From assembly GCF_024868665.1 (NCBI RefSeq), contig NC_079897.1:1458441-1522440 (forward strand): a stretch of 64,000 nt of DNA. Reading direction: 5' to 3'. Origin of the DNA: Triplophysa rosa (taxonomy: Eukaryota > Chordata > Actinopteri > Cypriniformes > Nemacheilidae). Positions 1 through 12,930 of this stretch are shown one piece after another. The translations under genes were made by a program, and so were the position numbers. Below the pieces are notes generated by a model. It ran no database searches, was not told where the DNA came from, and worked only from the letters and a program-made list of their open reading frames with translations. How positions within the stretch are numbered: the first letter of the stretch is position 1; every line of letters begins with the position of its first letter.

Positions 1-36
<36 letters not shown>
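1..36. repeat. (AG)n microsatellite at window edge
   Basis: The window opens with 18 uninterrupted AG dinucleotides; the tract probably continues upstream. Positions 37-281 show no gene or recognisable repeat. Confidence 0.95.
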
Positions 37-38
<2 letters not shown>

Positions 39-281
39 ACCAAACAAATGATGCATAAAATTTAGCAGGTCAAGTATAGAAAACAGGAAAGCAATATCTT
101 GATAACATATCCAAATACAACCAAACAAACAAACAGCCGCAGTAGTGTATGCACTAATCTGTCTACGTCTTAATCAGCTCATGAAAGAAGTGGAAATCTC
201 GCTCATCAACAGCGGATTTGAGTTGATGTGAGTTTAACATGCTTTGGGTTCTTACACAAGATTTAAAATGAAATAGACCTA

Positions 282-1302
282 ATTAGGGATGGGCGATATA
301 ATATCATTTGCGATATATCGGTAGAAATTCTCCACACGATAGGAATTACTCTTCCCGCGATATAAACGATAAATCCTAGTTGATGACGTATTTCTTTGTG
401 AGACCCATTCACAGCTCACAGGCCTATAGCACTGAGAAAGAGTTTGCACTAAAAGAGGAGCTCTAACTCTCGTGAAGGATGGCACTGTATATGCTTCCGA
501 GTTAATGTTTAGTTTCACTTTCGTTTTATTTAATTTGTAGTAATTGTTGATGGTCAACAACATTAAGTTTAGGTTAAAGTCTTTATTTAAACATTTGTTA
601 GAAGTTATGCGCATTGCAAACATTGTTAAATATGATTTCTTGCCTGTTATATACAGGATGCATGAACGGAGCGTCCAGTGCACAGCTCGCGCCCCCACAT
701 GTGCTTTCATAGCGACACAGCGTGCACCGCACTGCTGCCTGTTTACATCCAGTACAAATGCGAGTTTGTATTACGTTATTTTAAATACGTTCATGAGCGT
801 ATGACAGCGTAGATTATTTAATTATATTTCTTTTATCCGCATTTTCTGTTCTATTTCTGTTACTTTTGCGTGAGTCCTACAGATATGTTTCTGTGAGAAG
901 AGAAGGTTCATGCAGTTCAGGAGAGTGATTGACAGCGTGATGTGATCGTTTCCACCCAACAATAGGCTATATACAGTTTAGGTATGACATGATGTGTCTA
1001 TGGAGTTTTAGTTAATTTAATTATTTCGTTCCTACAACCTTTTGAAGTCGAATGTCACTATTATATTTTATATTTACAAAAAATACTGTAGGTATATTTT
1101 AGGAGCCTGTTTGATTTGGGGTACGTTTTACTTTTTGATTAATGTTCGTGTTTCTGAGGCTCTAGACTACATGCAGCTACTATCACTGTAGCAAAAAACA
1201 GCGGTGGTGGATGGTGTTGAAGTTATATCGTCATTTGTATCGTCAGCGCCACAAATACCAGAAAATATTGTGATAGAGTTTTAGGGCCATATCGCCCATC
1301 CC
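282..1302. mobile_element. hAT-like non-autonomous DNA transposon
   Basis: The left end reads AGGGATGGGCGATATA and the right end TATCGCCCATCCC, a short inverted repeat. An 8-bp direct repeat, TAGACCTA, flanks it at 274-281 and 1303-1310 and fits a target-site duplication of hAT type. The 1.0-kb interior has no ORF resembling a transposase; the short ORFs at 279-710 and 544-804 look spurious. Superfamily assignment rests only on the 8-bp duplication and is inference. Confidence 0.7.
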
Positions 1303-1310
1303 TAGACCTA

Positions 1311-2119
1311 ACGCACTCAATCAGAAGGAACTGTATTTCACCTCTATTCTCCGCATTAGGATGTTATTATAAACAGCCTACAGCTTGACCCAATGTTTCT
1401 GATTTACGATCGGTTGTTATTCCTGCTGAAAGTGACATCTGCCTATTTTCCCCAGTCTATACCCATCAGCTGCACCCATTTGATTATTGGCACACTCAAT
1501 ACCATCCTTCCCATCGCCATAACAACCAGTTGATAAATCACCACCAGCATCAAGATGGGAGGAGAGAGAGAGAGAGAGACTGTGACAGTAATTACTCCAT
1601 TCTTCTCCCAAAGGATCTCTAAACATACCAACATCATTATCACCATGAGGATTATTGTGATCCATCATAGCAAAATTACCATCAGCAGGCATCACCATCT
1701 ATCTTTACTCATCAGAACCGCCGTGAGTCACGTCAACAGTCCAACAACAACAGAAACTCAGGTCTGTTTCCTACTCTGTGCTAGGAGCAGATCAAAATGA
1801 ACCCAGACTTAACATCCTCACTGTTCTCCTGTAAAGGTTTATTTCCACAGAAATAAGATGAGGGTTATGAAATATGAATCAGCCATTTCATTTTAAGCAA
1901 ACTGAATCACAAAATCATTTCCACAGCGAAGAGAGTTTTAAATGTTCTTACTGTCAAAACAAACACTTTGCATGCAATGCTTGTGCAAAACTGAAATTAA
2001 TGATTTTTGCTCAAAACGTATACAGAAGGAGGATAACAAGCATATCAGAAAAGGTTTAAATTAATTCCATGTATTTTCAATAGTACTGAGTCTACAGTCA
2101 GCAATACCTCAATTTAACC
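1311..2119. other. No gene recognised
   Basis: Unique-looking AT-rich sequence with a short (GA)n tract near 1560-1578. Small ORFs on both strands lack any familiar motif or splice context. Confidence 0.5.
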
Positions 2120-2860
2120 CGAATATAAATCATCATACTAATGAGGTGTAAATCGAACAGTTCATCTTGATTCGATACGATACAATATCGATTTTCTCCA
2201 CCAGTGATGCAATTAGTGATGTGCAACGATTAACCTAATCCAGAATAAAAGTTTGTGTTTACATAATATATGTCTGTGTAATGTGCATATAAATTTAATT
2301 TTGTATTTATAAAGACATACACAGATATGTATATATTTAAGAAATGGCCAGTGGTGCAGAAAGAAGAAGCCAATGGCTGTGGTTTATGCGGATGGACACA
2401 GCATGGGCTGTCAGATGATCTTGTGACAATGCGACACACACCCAGGTCTGATCAACCTGCGGTGGGCCTCCCTTGACTAAGGGTGTCTTGTGATAAAGGG
2501 CCGAAACACCCAATGAGGCTGAGGTGCACAACTGACGATGTGTCGCATTGATGGGAACCATACAAAGGGCATTATCAGCAGCACCTCACCAAAAGGCATC
2601 TTTCACCCAGGATAATGGATGTGATGAAAGTGGGACACTCAACTCATGAGATGTCTCTCTGATAATGGCAAGGAAAGGTAAGTATGCTATGTATTCCTAT
2701 AATCATATATCCCCCAAACACAGAGGACGGATGTTACATGATGAATGAGGACGTGGAGTGTCAAAATATAGGTACCTCATATCGATTTATCGTATCGTTG
2801 GAAATGTAATCGTTGCATCGATCCATATCGATGTATTGTTACACCCCTAATACCATCATG
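2120..2860. mobile_element. Probable decayed DNA transposon with ATCGAT-rich ends
   Basis: Both ends are rich in CGATA/ATCGAT words: 2166-2200 on the left and 2778-2835 on the right, the latter closing with GTTACACCCCTAA, a motif typical of fish hAT-type MITEs. No clear target duplication could be fixed, so the limits are approximate. The interior has no recognisable coding sequence. Positions 2861-3329 that follow show nothing identifiable. Confidence 0.35.
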
Positions 2861-3329
2861 ACTGAATTCATAAATTTGTCTTTAAAAACAGTGGCAAACT
2901 ACACTGTGCGGCAGTGCGATCGTAATGTAATCAAGTAATGTAAGCCTTTTATTTTGAAATTATGCCAATTTATTTAATGAATATTCACATTTCCAAGTAA
3001 TAGAGGGCAATGCACTATTAAAAAATACAGCTTCAAAACTATAAAAATGATACATATGCAATGCATGGACATGACACCCAATGATTTTTGCTTGTTTGTT
3101 TGCAGGGTGAAGTTACAGCGAAGTGAAGTACCCTATTGTGTTAGTACCATAAGCCATCACACTCACACAAACATGCAGAAACAAATCAATCTTTGAAAAA
3201 AAACAAAACCACAGTTATTGCACAACAACCCTCCACTCTGTTTACAAAGTGTGCCGTACCCATTGGCACACACTTTCTTAATACAGTGGCAAACCAGGCA
3301 AAAGGGGAAAGGTGCCAGTGTAAATAATA

Positions 3330-6300
3330 ATTGTGCCAATAAAGTCAGACTCGTCTTCGCTATACATACGCAGCGTGCAGTAAAGTGACTCATCTTCTCT
3401 ATAATCGTACGCAGCTAAAAGTGCTCCAGTATATAAGTCATGATTGTCTTTCTATACGTATCCGCAGCTTGCAGCAGTATAATGTCACTAGTCTTCTCTA
3501 TCGATACGCAGCTGCCAGTATTATGAAGTCGTTCGTCTTCTCTATATAAAAGCAGCTGGGCAGCAGTTATAATGTCATGAGCCACTTCCTCTAATACATG
3601 CGGCAGTCTGCACAGTATAATCAGGTCTTGCTTTCTATGCACTTGCGCAGCTATAATCAGCTCTCTTTTCTCTATACATACGCGCAGCGCCGCAGCTATA
3701 AAGTCAGACGTGCGTCTTTGCTATATATCAGCTGTCGCAGCTATAAGTCAGACTCATCTTCTCTATGTACAGCGGCCCAGCTATAAAGTCAGACTCGTCT
3801 TCCTATACTACGCAGCTGTGCAGCTATAATGTCAGACTCGTCTTTCACTAAAGCGCAGCTATAAAGTCGATTCGTCTTCTCAATCGTATCATGGCAGCTA
3901 TATAAGATCGTAGCACTGACGTCTGTCTTCTCAAACGTACAGCAGCTGTGCAGCTATAAAGTCAGACTCGTCTTCTCTATTCGTACGCAGCGGCGCAGCT
4001 ATAAAGTCAGACTCGTCTTCGCTATACGTACGCAGCTGGGCAGCTATAAAGTCAGACTCGTATTCGCTATACGTACGCAGCTGTGCAGCTGTAATGTCAG
4101 ACTCGTCTTCTCCAAACGTACACAGCTGTACAGCTATAAAGTCAGCTCGTCTTCTCTAATACGCGCAGCTATAAAGTCAGACTCGTCTTCTCTCGTAACA
4201 CTGGCAGCTATAAAGTCAGACTCGTCTTCTTCTATCTCGCAGTGGCGCAGCTATAAAGTCAGACTCGTCTTCGCTATACATACGCAGCTGTGCAGCTATA
4301 AAGTCAGACTCGTCTTCTCTATCGTGCAGCGCCAGCTATAAAGTCAGACTCGTCTTCTCTATACATACGCAGCGTGCAGCTATAAAGTCAGACTCGTCTT
4401 CTCTACTAGCAGCGCCAGCTATAAAGTCAGACTCGTCTTCTCTAAACGCAGTGGCAGCTATAAGTCAGACTCGTCTTCTCTATAACAGCGCAGCTATAAG
4501 TCAGATTGTCTTCTCTCATACTGGCAGCTATAAAGTCAGACTCGTCTTCTCTACAACATGCAGCTATAAAGTCAGACTCGTCTTCTCTAAATAGCAGCTG
4601 CGCAGCTATAAAGTCAGACTCGTCTTCTCTAAACATGCGCAGCTATAAAGTCAGACTCGTCTTCTCTAAGCATGCGCAGCTATAAAGTCAGACTCGTCTT
4701 CTCTATACTAGCAGCTGGCAGCTATAAAGTCAGACTCGTATTCGCTATACGTACGCAGCTGTGCAGCTTAATGTCAGACTCGTCTTCTCAAACGTACACA
4801 GCTGTACAGCTATAAAGTCAGTCTCGTCTTCTCTATCATGCGCACGGCGCAGCTATAAAGTCAGACTCGTCTTTCCCATAACGTACCAGACTAGTGCAGC
4901 TATAAAGTCAGACTCGTCTTCTCTATTCGTACGCAGCGGCGCAGCTATAAAGTCAGACTCGTCTTCGCTATACGTACGCAGCTGGGCAGCTATAAAGTCA
5001 GACTCGTATTCGCTATACGTACGCAGCTGTGCAGCTGTAATGTCAGACTCGTCTTCTCCAAACGTACACAGCTGTACAGCTATAAAGTCAGTCTCGTCTT
5101 CTCTATCATCGCAGCTGCGCAGCTATAAAGTCAGACTCGTCTTCTCTATACATACGCAGCTGTGCAGCTATAAAGTCAGACTCGTCTTCTCTAAACACAC
5201 TGGCAGCTATAAAGTCAGACTCGTCTTCTCTAAACATGCGCAGCTATAAAGTCAGACTCGTCTTCTCTATATACAGCTGCGCAGCTATAAAGTCAGACTC
5301 GTCTTCTTCTACACTGCGCAGCTATAAAGTCAGACTCGTCTTCTCACTAACAGCGCAGCTATAAAGTCAGACTCGTCTTCTCAACATGCAAGCGCAGCTA
5401 TAAAGTCAGACTCGTCTTCTCGCTACATATGGCCGCAGCTATAAAGTCAGACTCGTCTTCTCTATATACCACTGCGCAGCTATAAAGTCAGACTCGTCTT
5501 CCTAACTACATGCGCAGCTATAAGTCAGACTCGTCTTCTCTAACATGCGCAGCTATAAAGTCAGACTCGTCTTCTCTAAGCACATGCGCAGCTATAAAGT
5601 CAGACTCGTCTTCTCTATACATACGCAGCTGTGCAGCTATAAAGTCAGACTCGTCTTCCTATACTAAGCAGCTGGCAGCTATAATGTCAGACCGTCTTCT
5701 CTATCTCGCATGCGCAGCTATAAAGTCAGACTCGTCTTCTCTATACATACGCAGCTGTGCAGCTATAATGTCAGACTCGTCTTCTCTATTCGTACGCAGC
5801 GGCAGCTATAAAGTCAGACTCGTCTTTGCTATACTACCAGTGTGCAGCTATAATGTCAGACTCTCTTCTCTATTCTACGCAGCGGCCCAGCTATAAAGTC
5901 AGACTCGTCTTCGCCAACTATACAGCTGTGCAGCTGTGCAGCTATAAGTGTCAGACTCATCTTCTCTATACACACAGCGACAGCTATAAAGTCAGATCGT
6001 CTTCTCTTCATGAGCTGCGCAGCTATAAAGTCAGACTCATCTTCTCTATCATACCAGCTGGCAGCTAAGTCAGACTGGCTTCTCCATACTATGCAGCTGC
6101 AGCTGACAGCTTATAAAGTCAGACTCATCTTCTCTACATCGCAGCTGCGCAGCTATAAAGTCAGACTCATCTCTCTCTCACTGACGCAGCTATAAAGTCA
6201 GACGCTCTTCTCTATGCATGCGCAGCTATAAAGTCAGACTCGTCTTCTCTATACATACGCACTGTGCAGCTATAAGTCAGACTCGTCTTCTCTATGAACA

Positions 6301-9300
6301 TGCGCAGCTATAAAGTCAGACTCGTCTTCTCTAATACGCACTGCGCAGCTATAAAGTCAGACTCGTCTTCTCTATGACAGCGGCCCAGCTATAAAGTCAG
6401 ACTCGTCTTCTCTAAGTACAGTGGCAGCTATAAAGTCAGACTCGTCTTCTCTATCTACACAGCGCCCAGCTATAAAGTCAGACTCGTCTTCTCTAAACAT
6501 GCGCAGCTATAAAGTCAGACTCGTCTTCTCTAAAGCATGCGCAGCTATAAAGTCAGACTGTTCTTCTCCTATGAGCTGCGCAGCTATAAAGTCAGACTCG
6601 TCTTCTATACTACAGGTCGCAGCTTAATAGTCAGACTCGTCTTCTAACGTACACAGCTGTGCAGCTATAAAGTCAGCCTCGTCTTCCTTTCTAGAACAGC
6701 GGCAGCTATAAGTCAGACCACTCGCTCTTCTCAACATGAGCGCAGCTATAAAGTCAGACTCGTCTTCTCTATACATACGCAGCTGGCAGCTATAAGTCAG
6801 ACTCGTCTTCTCTATGTACAGCGCCAGCTATAAAGTCAGACTCGTCTTCTCTAAACATGCGCAGCTATAAGTCAGACTCGTCTTCTCTAAGCATGCGCCA
6901 GCTATAAAGTCAGACTCGTTTCCTTTGCATGCGCAGCTATAAGTCAGACTCTCTCCTATTCATACAGCGACAGCTATAAAGTCAGAACTCGTCTTCTCTA
7001 AGTCATCGCAGCTATAAAGTCAGACTCGTCTTCCTTCGTACCAGTGTGCAGCTATAATGTCAGCCTGTCTTTCTTACTAGTCAGCGGCAGCTATAAAGTC
7101 AGACTCGTCTTTGCTACTAGCACTGCGCAGCTATAAGTCAGACTCTCTTCTCTACTACAGCGCAGCTATAAAGTCAGACTCGTCTTCCTATAGTACGCAG
7201 CTGGCAGCTATAAGTCAGACTCTCTTCTCTACTACACAGCGCAGCTATAAAGTCAGATCTCGTCTTCTCATCTATGCAGCGCGCAGCTATAAAGTCAGAC
7301 TCGTCTTCTCATCATACCAGCTCGCAGCTATAAGTCAGACTTCTTCTCTATATACAGCGGCAGCTACAAAGTCAGACTCGTCTTCCTATACTACGCAGCT
7401 GGCAGCTATAAAGTCAGACTCGTTTCCTATACTACGCAGCTGTGCAGCTTAAGTCAGACTCGTCTTCTCACTACACAGCGTACAGCTATAAAGTCAGACT
7501 CGTCTTCTCTACACGCAGCGCGCAGCTATAAAGTCAGACTCTCTTCCTATACATACGCAGCTATAAAGTCAGACTCCTCTTCTCTAACATCCAGCGCGCA
7601 GCTTAAAGAGTCAGACGCGCTGTCTCTCATAGCATACACAGCTGTGCCAGCTACAGGGTATAAAGTCAGAGCTGTCGTCGCCTCTATACTACACAGCTGA
7701 TCAGCTATAAACGTCAGACTCGTCTTCTCCAAACGTACGCAGCTGTGCAGCTATAAAGTCAGACTCGTCTTCTCTATTCGTACGCAGCGGCGCAGCTATA
7801 AAGTCAGACTCGTCTTCGCTATACGTACGCAGCTGGCAGCTATAAAGTCAGACTCGTATTCGCTATACGTACGCAGCTGTGCAGCTGTAATGTCAGACTC
7901 GTCTTCTCCAAACGTACACAGCTGTACAGCTATAAAGTCAGTCTCGTCTTCTCTATACATACGCAGCTGCGCAGCTATAAAGTCAGACTCTCTTCTCTAA
8001 ACATACGCAGCTGCAGCTATAAAGTCAGACTTGTCTTCTCTAAACATCGCAGCTATAAAGTCAGACTCGTCTTCCTATACTAAGCAGCTGGCAGCTATAA
8101 TGTCAGACCCGTCTTCTCTATCTCCATGCGCAGCTATAAAGTCAGACTCGTCTTCCTATACATACGCAGCTGTGCAGCTATAATGTCAGACTCTCTTCTC
8201 TATTCTACGCAGCGGCAGCTATAAAGTCAGACTCGTCTTTGCTATACGTACGCAGCTGTGCAGCTATAATGTCAGACTCATCTTCTCTATTCGTACGCAG
8301 CGGCCCAGCTATAAAGTCAGACTCGTCTTCGCTATCATGTACGCAGCTGTGCAGCTATAATAGTCAGACTCATCTTCTCTATTCGTACACAGCGGCCCAG
8401 CTATAAAGTCAGATTCGTCTTCTCAATTCGTATGCAGCTGTGCAGCTATAAAGTCAGACTCGTCTTCTCTATTCGTACGCAGCTGGCGCAGCTATAAAGT
8501 CAGACTGGTCTTCTCTAAACATATGCAGCTAGCGCAGCTATCAAAGTCAGACTCGTCTTCTCGTAAACATGCGCAGCTATAAAGTCAGACTCGTCTTCTC
8601 TAAACATGCGCAGCTATAGAGTCAGACTCGTCTTCTCTGAACATGCGCAGCTATAAAGTCAGACTCGTCTTCTCTAAACATGCGCAGCTATAAAGTCAGA
8701 CTCGTCTTCTCTAAGCATGCGCAGCTATAAAGTCAGACTCGTCTTCTCTAAACATGCGCAGCTATAAAGTCAGACTCGTCTTCTCTAAGCATGGGCAGCT
8801 ATAAAGTCAGACTCGTCTTCTCTATACGTAAGCAGCTGGGCAGCTATAAAGTCAGACCCGTCTTCTCTATCGTGCGCAGTGGCGCAGCTATAAAGTCAGA
8901 CTCGTCTTCGCTATACATACGCAGCTGTGCAGCTATAATGTCAGACTCATCTTCTCTATTCGTACCAGCGGCCAGCTATAAAGTCAGACTCGTCTTTGCT
9001 ATACGTACGCAGCTGTGCAGCTATAATGTCAGACTCTCTTCTCTATTCGTACGCAGCGGCCCAGCTATAAAGTCAGACTCGTCTTCCTATATGTACGCAG
9101 CTGTGCAGCTATAATGTCAGACTCTCTTCTCTATTCGTACACAGCGGCCCAGCTATAAAGTCAGATTCGTCTTCTCAATTCGTATGCAGCTGTGCAGCTA
9201 TAAAGTCAGACTCGTCTTCTCTATCGTACGCAGCTGGCAGCTATAAAGTCAGACTGTCTTCTCTAAACATATGCAGCTGCGCAGCTATCAAAGTCAGACT

Positions 9301-10698
9301 CGTCTTCTCTAAACATGCGCAGCTATAAAGTCAGACTCGTCTTCTCTAAGCATGCGCAGCTATAAAGTCAGACTCGTCTTCTCTAAACATGCGCAGCTAT
9401 AAAGTCAGACTCGTCTTCTCTAAGCATGCGCAGCTATAAAGTCAGACTCGTCTTCTCTATACATACGCAGCTGGGCAGCTATAAAGTCAGACTCGTCTTC
9501 GCTATACGTAAGCAGCTGGGCAGCTATAATGTCAGACCTCGTCTTCTCTATCTGCGCAGTGGCGCAGCTATAAAGTCAGACTCGTCTTCGCTATACATAC
9601 GCAGCTGTGCAGCTATAATGTCAGACTCGTCTTCTCTATCGTACGCAGCGCCAGCTATAAAGTCAGACTCGTCTTCTCTATACGTACGCAGCTGTGCAGC
9701 TATAAGTCAGACTCGTCTTCTCTATGTAGCAGCGCCCAGCTATAAAGTCAGACTCGTCTTCTCTATATGTACATGTCGCAGCTATAAAGTCAGACTCGTC
9801 TTCTCATTAACATGCGCAGCTATAAAGTCAGACACGTCTTCTCTAACAGGCTAGCGCAGCTATAAAGTCAGACTCGTCTTCTCTATACAATACAGTGGCA
9901 GCTATAAAGTCAGACTGTCTTCTCTAACGTCATCGCTGGCAGCTATAAAGTCAGACTCGTCTTCCTATACGTACGCAGCGGCAGCTATAAGTCAGACTCG
10001 TCTTCTAAACGTAACAGCTGCAGCTATAAAGTCAGCTCTCTTCTCTATTCATCGCAGCGCGCAGCTATAAAGTCAGACTCGTCTTCGTCTATACATACAC
10101 TGTGCAGCTATAAGTCAGACTCGTCTTCTCTATACATACAGCGGCAGCTATAAAGTCAGACTCGTCTTCGCTACTAAAGCATGGCGCAGCTATAAGTCAG
10201 ACCGTCTTCTCTATTCGCATGCGCAGCTATAAAGTCAGACTCGTCTTCCTACAACAGTGCGCAGCTATAAAGTCAGACTCATCTTCTCTATCGTACGCAG
10301 CGGCCCAGCTATAAAGTCAGACTCGTCTTTCTAAAGCAGCTGTCGCAGCTATAATAGTCAGACTCAGTCTTCTCTATCGACGCAGCGGCCCAGCTATAAA
10401 GTCAGACTCGTCTTCCTAAACTATGCAGCGTGCAGCTGTCACTATAAGTCAGACTCTCTTCTCTATTCGTAGCAGCACGCGGCCAGCTATAAAGGCAGAT
10501 TCGTCTTCATTCTATGCAGCTTGCGCAGCTATAAAGTCAGACTCCTTTCCTATTCATACCAGCTGGAGCAGCTGTAATGTCAGAACTAGGTCTCCTCCAT
10601 ACTATCAGCTGAACAGCTATCAAAGGTCAGTCTCTTCTCTATCATCGCAGCGGCGCAGCTATAAAGTCAGACTCGTCTTCGCTATACATACGCAGCTG
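3330..10698 (+). repeat. Large tandem minisatellite array, about 37-46 bp units
   Basis: About 7.4 kb of head-to-tail units. Each has a strongly conserved core (CAGCTATAAAGTCAGACTCG followed by TCTTCTCTA) and a short variable linker such as ATACATACGCAGCTGTG or AACATGCG, giving units of about 37 bp (short linker) and about 45 bp (long linker). There are probably 160-190 copies. A higher-order pattern is visible: the variant run with CTATACGTACGCAGCTGTGC, then GTAATGTCAG, then CCAAACGTACACAGCTG recurs near 4060-4140, 5010-5090 and 7860-7930, and blocks near 8225-8500 recur near 8985-9260. Cores contain TATAAAG and CAGCTG words. Many copies in 3400-7720 carry single-base losses, whereas 7730-9700 is much more regular. 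The serial Ser-Tyr-Lys-Val-Arg type ORFs are products of the tandem period, not genes. Confidence 0.95.
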
Positions 10699-10699
10699 N
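10699..10699. other. Single N: assembly gap or join inside the satellite
   Basis: The only ambiguous base noticed in the window. Repeat orientation changes exactly here, so it probably marks a scaffolding join or a collapsed palindrome, not one unknown base. The true array length is therefore unknown. Confidence 0.85.
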
Positions 10700-10935
10700 A
10701 GCTGCGTATGTATAGAGAAGACAAGACTTTATAGCTGCGTATGTATAGAGAAGACAAGACTTCATAACTGTGCAGCTGCGTATGTATAGAGAAGACAAGA
10801 CTTTATAGCTGCGTATGTATAGAGAAGACAAGACTTTATAGCTGCGTATGTATAGAGAAGACAAGACTTCATAACTGTGCAGCTGCGTATGTATAGAGAA
10901 GACAAGACTTTATAGCTGCGTATGTATAGAGAAGA
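10700..10935 (-). repeat. Inverted arm of the minisatellite
   Basis: Units read AGCTGCGTATGTATAGAGAA then GACAAGACTTTATAGC, the reverse complement of the upstream satellite with a consistent variant (AAGTCTTGTC instead of AAGTCAGACTCGTC). About six very regular units are present, some with a longer linker (TTCATAACTGTGCAGCTG). The regularity contrasts with the noisy plus-oriented array. The array ends at about 10935 in non-repeated sequence leading to dhdds; 10936-11143 carries no feature. Confidence 0.9.
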
Positions 10936-11143
10936 TGCGTGTGCTTGAGTTTTTATCGGCTCTGCTTGTGCTGTACAGTGTAGACCCGCGTGACTTTGTA
11001 TCTGCGCAAATTGAGCTGTTTAAAAGACGCGCAAGACTTTTACGTTGCGTAATTCAAACTGGTGTTTCAGTTCTAGTAAAGAGCTGAACTTTTATTAAAC
11101 CTGGAATGTTCCTTTAAGGAATGAAAATAAGCATATTCACTAC

Positions 11144-12930
11144 CTGCCACAGCAGGAAGTCACTTAAGCGCACTTCTCCAGATGTACGGATGAGCAGATC
11201 AGGGTTTGGAGAGTTACTGCTGTACAGACACTGACTGAGCAGCACCTCAGACACATCACTGACAAATCACAGACACAAACAAACAATAAATAAATGTACA
11301 GGTAACAGAAAGGAAACATCATCGTAAAATAGGGTCACACATTTGAGTGTCCTTATACATTTCTTTTAAATGTTTGGGTAAAGTATGTCTTCAATTTTGT
11401 AATTATGTCAAAAGCATATATAGGCACAAATCTGTATAAATTTGACATTTACCTGGATTTTATGAAACCCTGCTCGACTCCCCAGGCCATTTCCTTGACT
11501 GCGTTTGCGATTTCATGTCTTGAGGTGTATGCAAAACATACATTGAGAAAACACCTGCAGAGACCAGCAGTTGAGAATGCATGAGCCTGAACAAATAAAA
11601 GTTCAATTAAAACTACATGTATCCAACTAAATCGTCACGCTGTCAAAGAGAAGCGATAAATATACAGTGTCCAACTGACATGAATAGCAAAACAGTGCTG
11701 TTTGTTTGAAATAAAAAAACATTCTGAAAAGCAAAAAACACAGTATACAACTATGCACATGCAACAAGAGGAGAATGTTTTGGATACACCTGGCACAATA
11801 TAGCTAAAAGCACAATATCATAAAAATCATTCTAAATATAAAAGAAAACACTAGCATGCAGACGTTACTTGTTGTGGGCTTTGGTGGACACCACGGCGTT
11901 GGCAATGAGCTGCTGCAGGTCTAGAGGAAGAAGAGTCAGATCGCCCAGCACCCGGACACACACACCATGCTTCTCAAGATTCTCACTGAAAATAACAACA
12001 CATTTACACATCTGTTGCCTTTATAATACACAATTTGGACTTTGGCATTATGAAGTCATGGGGCTGTGTTATAAAGTATGACTGACTACTAATAACAGTT
12101 AGCAAGTACACCTACTATCTACACGGCCCTCTATATTGCTGTGGTTAATTATGCTCATCTGCATGTTTTTCCTTTTCTCGGCTTATTCAACAGACAAACT
12201 AAAATGCGGACTGTTGAAATATAGCTTTTTGTTATTATAGCAGGTGTATGATACAATAGAGCAGTAAAATTAAGCAGTTCCTCGCTCTCCATAATCAATC
12301 AAGATGTTGATATTGGGTTTGTTTTGTGAGGCGACATTCGTTTATCCAAAGCGACCACTAATATCCAACCATATTTTTTATAAATAACAGATGAACATTC
12401 AGAATCAACTTACTGTTCCATCAGCAGGCGGCTGAATTTCTGCCTGGCCAGCTCTATCAGGCCATCCACCTCTTCTTTGGATCGCTTGAAGTTCTCAATG
12501 CTGAACGCATACACAGTGACTTCATGGATCCCCAGGTTCAGACACCAGCGCAGTGTCTGTAAGCGTCAACAACACATACCACCAATGTGGTGTCAAATTG
12601 TGTACAAAGTTTGTAAGATTCGTGGTCAGGAGACGATAAATGGCTTAGCCTTTACCTCCGCAAGTTTGTCAAAGCCTTGAGTGTGGCCTTCCTGTCTCTC
12701 CACATGCCTCTTTTGGGCATAACGTCGATTCCCATCCATGATAAAAGCCACATGTCTGGGCATGGGTCCTGCCTTAAATAGAGAGTTACCAGAAGTCATC
12801 ACGGTAGAAAACGAATATTTCAGTTCGGTTTCATTGTTCAGAGCTACTGTGATACTATGAACCTCACCTTCAGGATGTTTGCAGTAAGTCTTTCTATGAG
12901 ACTTAATTCTGTCTCTCGAATCCACGACAT
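11144..12930 (-). CDS. dhdds: Dehydrodolichyl diphosphate synthase, catalytic subunit (N-terminal 219 codons, 3' exons missing)
   Basis: This is a cis-prenyltransferase that elongates farnesyl diphosphate with isopentenyl diphosphate to make the dolichol precursor for N-glycosylation; in animals it works at the ER in complex with NgBR (nus1). Minus-strand coding exons, in order: 12930-12868 (starts [11 protein letters not shown]), 12772-12656, 12556-12414, 11985-11869, 11554-11453, 11258-11144. All have GT-AG borders and the frame stays open for 657 nt. The catalytic signature [10 protein letters not shown] lies in the second exon (DGNRR supplies the catalytic Asp); later come [19 protein letters not shown] and [18 protein letters not shown], the conserved cis-prenyltransferase regions. 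The vertebrate protein is about 333 aa, so about 114 C-terminal residues are absent. The last visible exon has a good donor (GTAGTG), so the gene should continue, but the minisatellite begins only 200 bp further on. Either the array lies in the next intron or the locus is disrupted or misassembled there. Confidence 0.93.

Noticed and set aside
4761..9854. Many ORFs of 60-160 codons with a repeating Ser-Tyr-Lys-Val-Arg-Leu pattern
   Set aside because: They are translation of tandem units, change frame with every indel, and have no start context, splice signals or non-repeat sequence.
3330..10935. Repeat-linker pattern reminiscent of a CRISPR array
   Set aside because: Linkers are degenerate versions of each other and vary in length, units drift, there are no cas genes, and the context is a vertebrate genome. 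It is a minisatellite.
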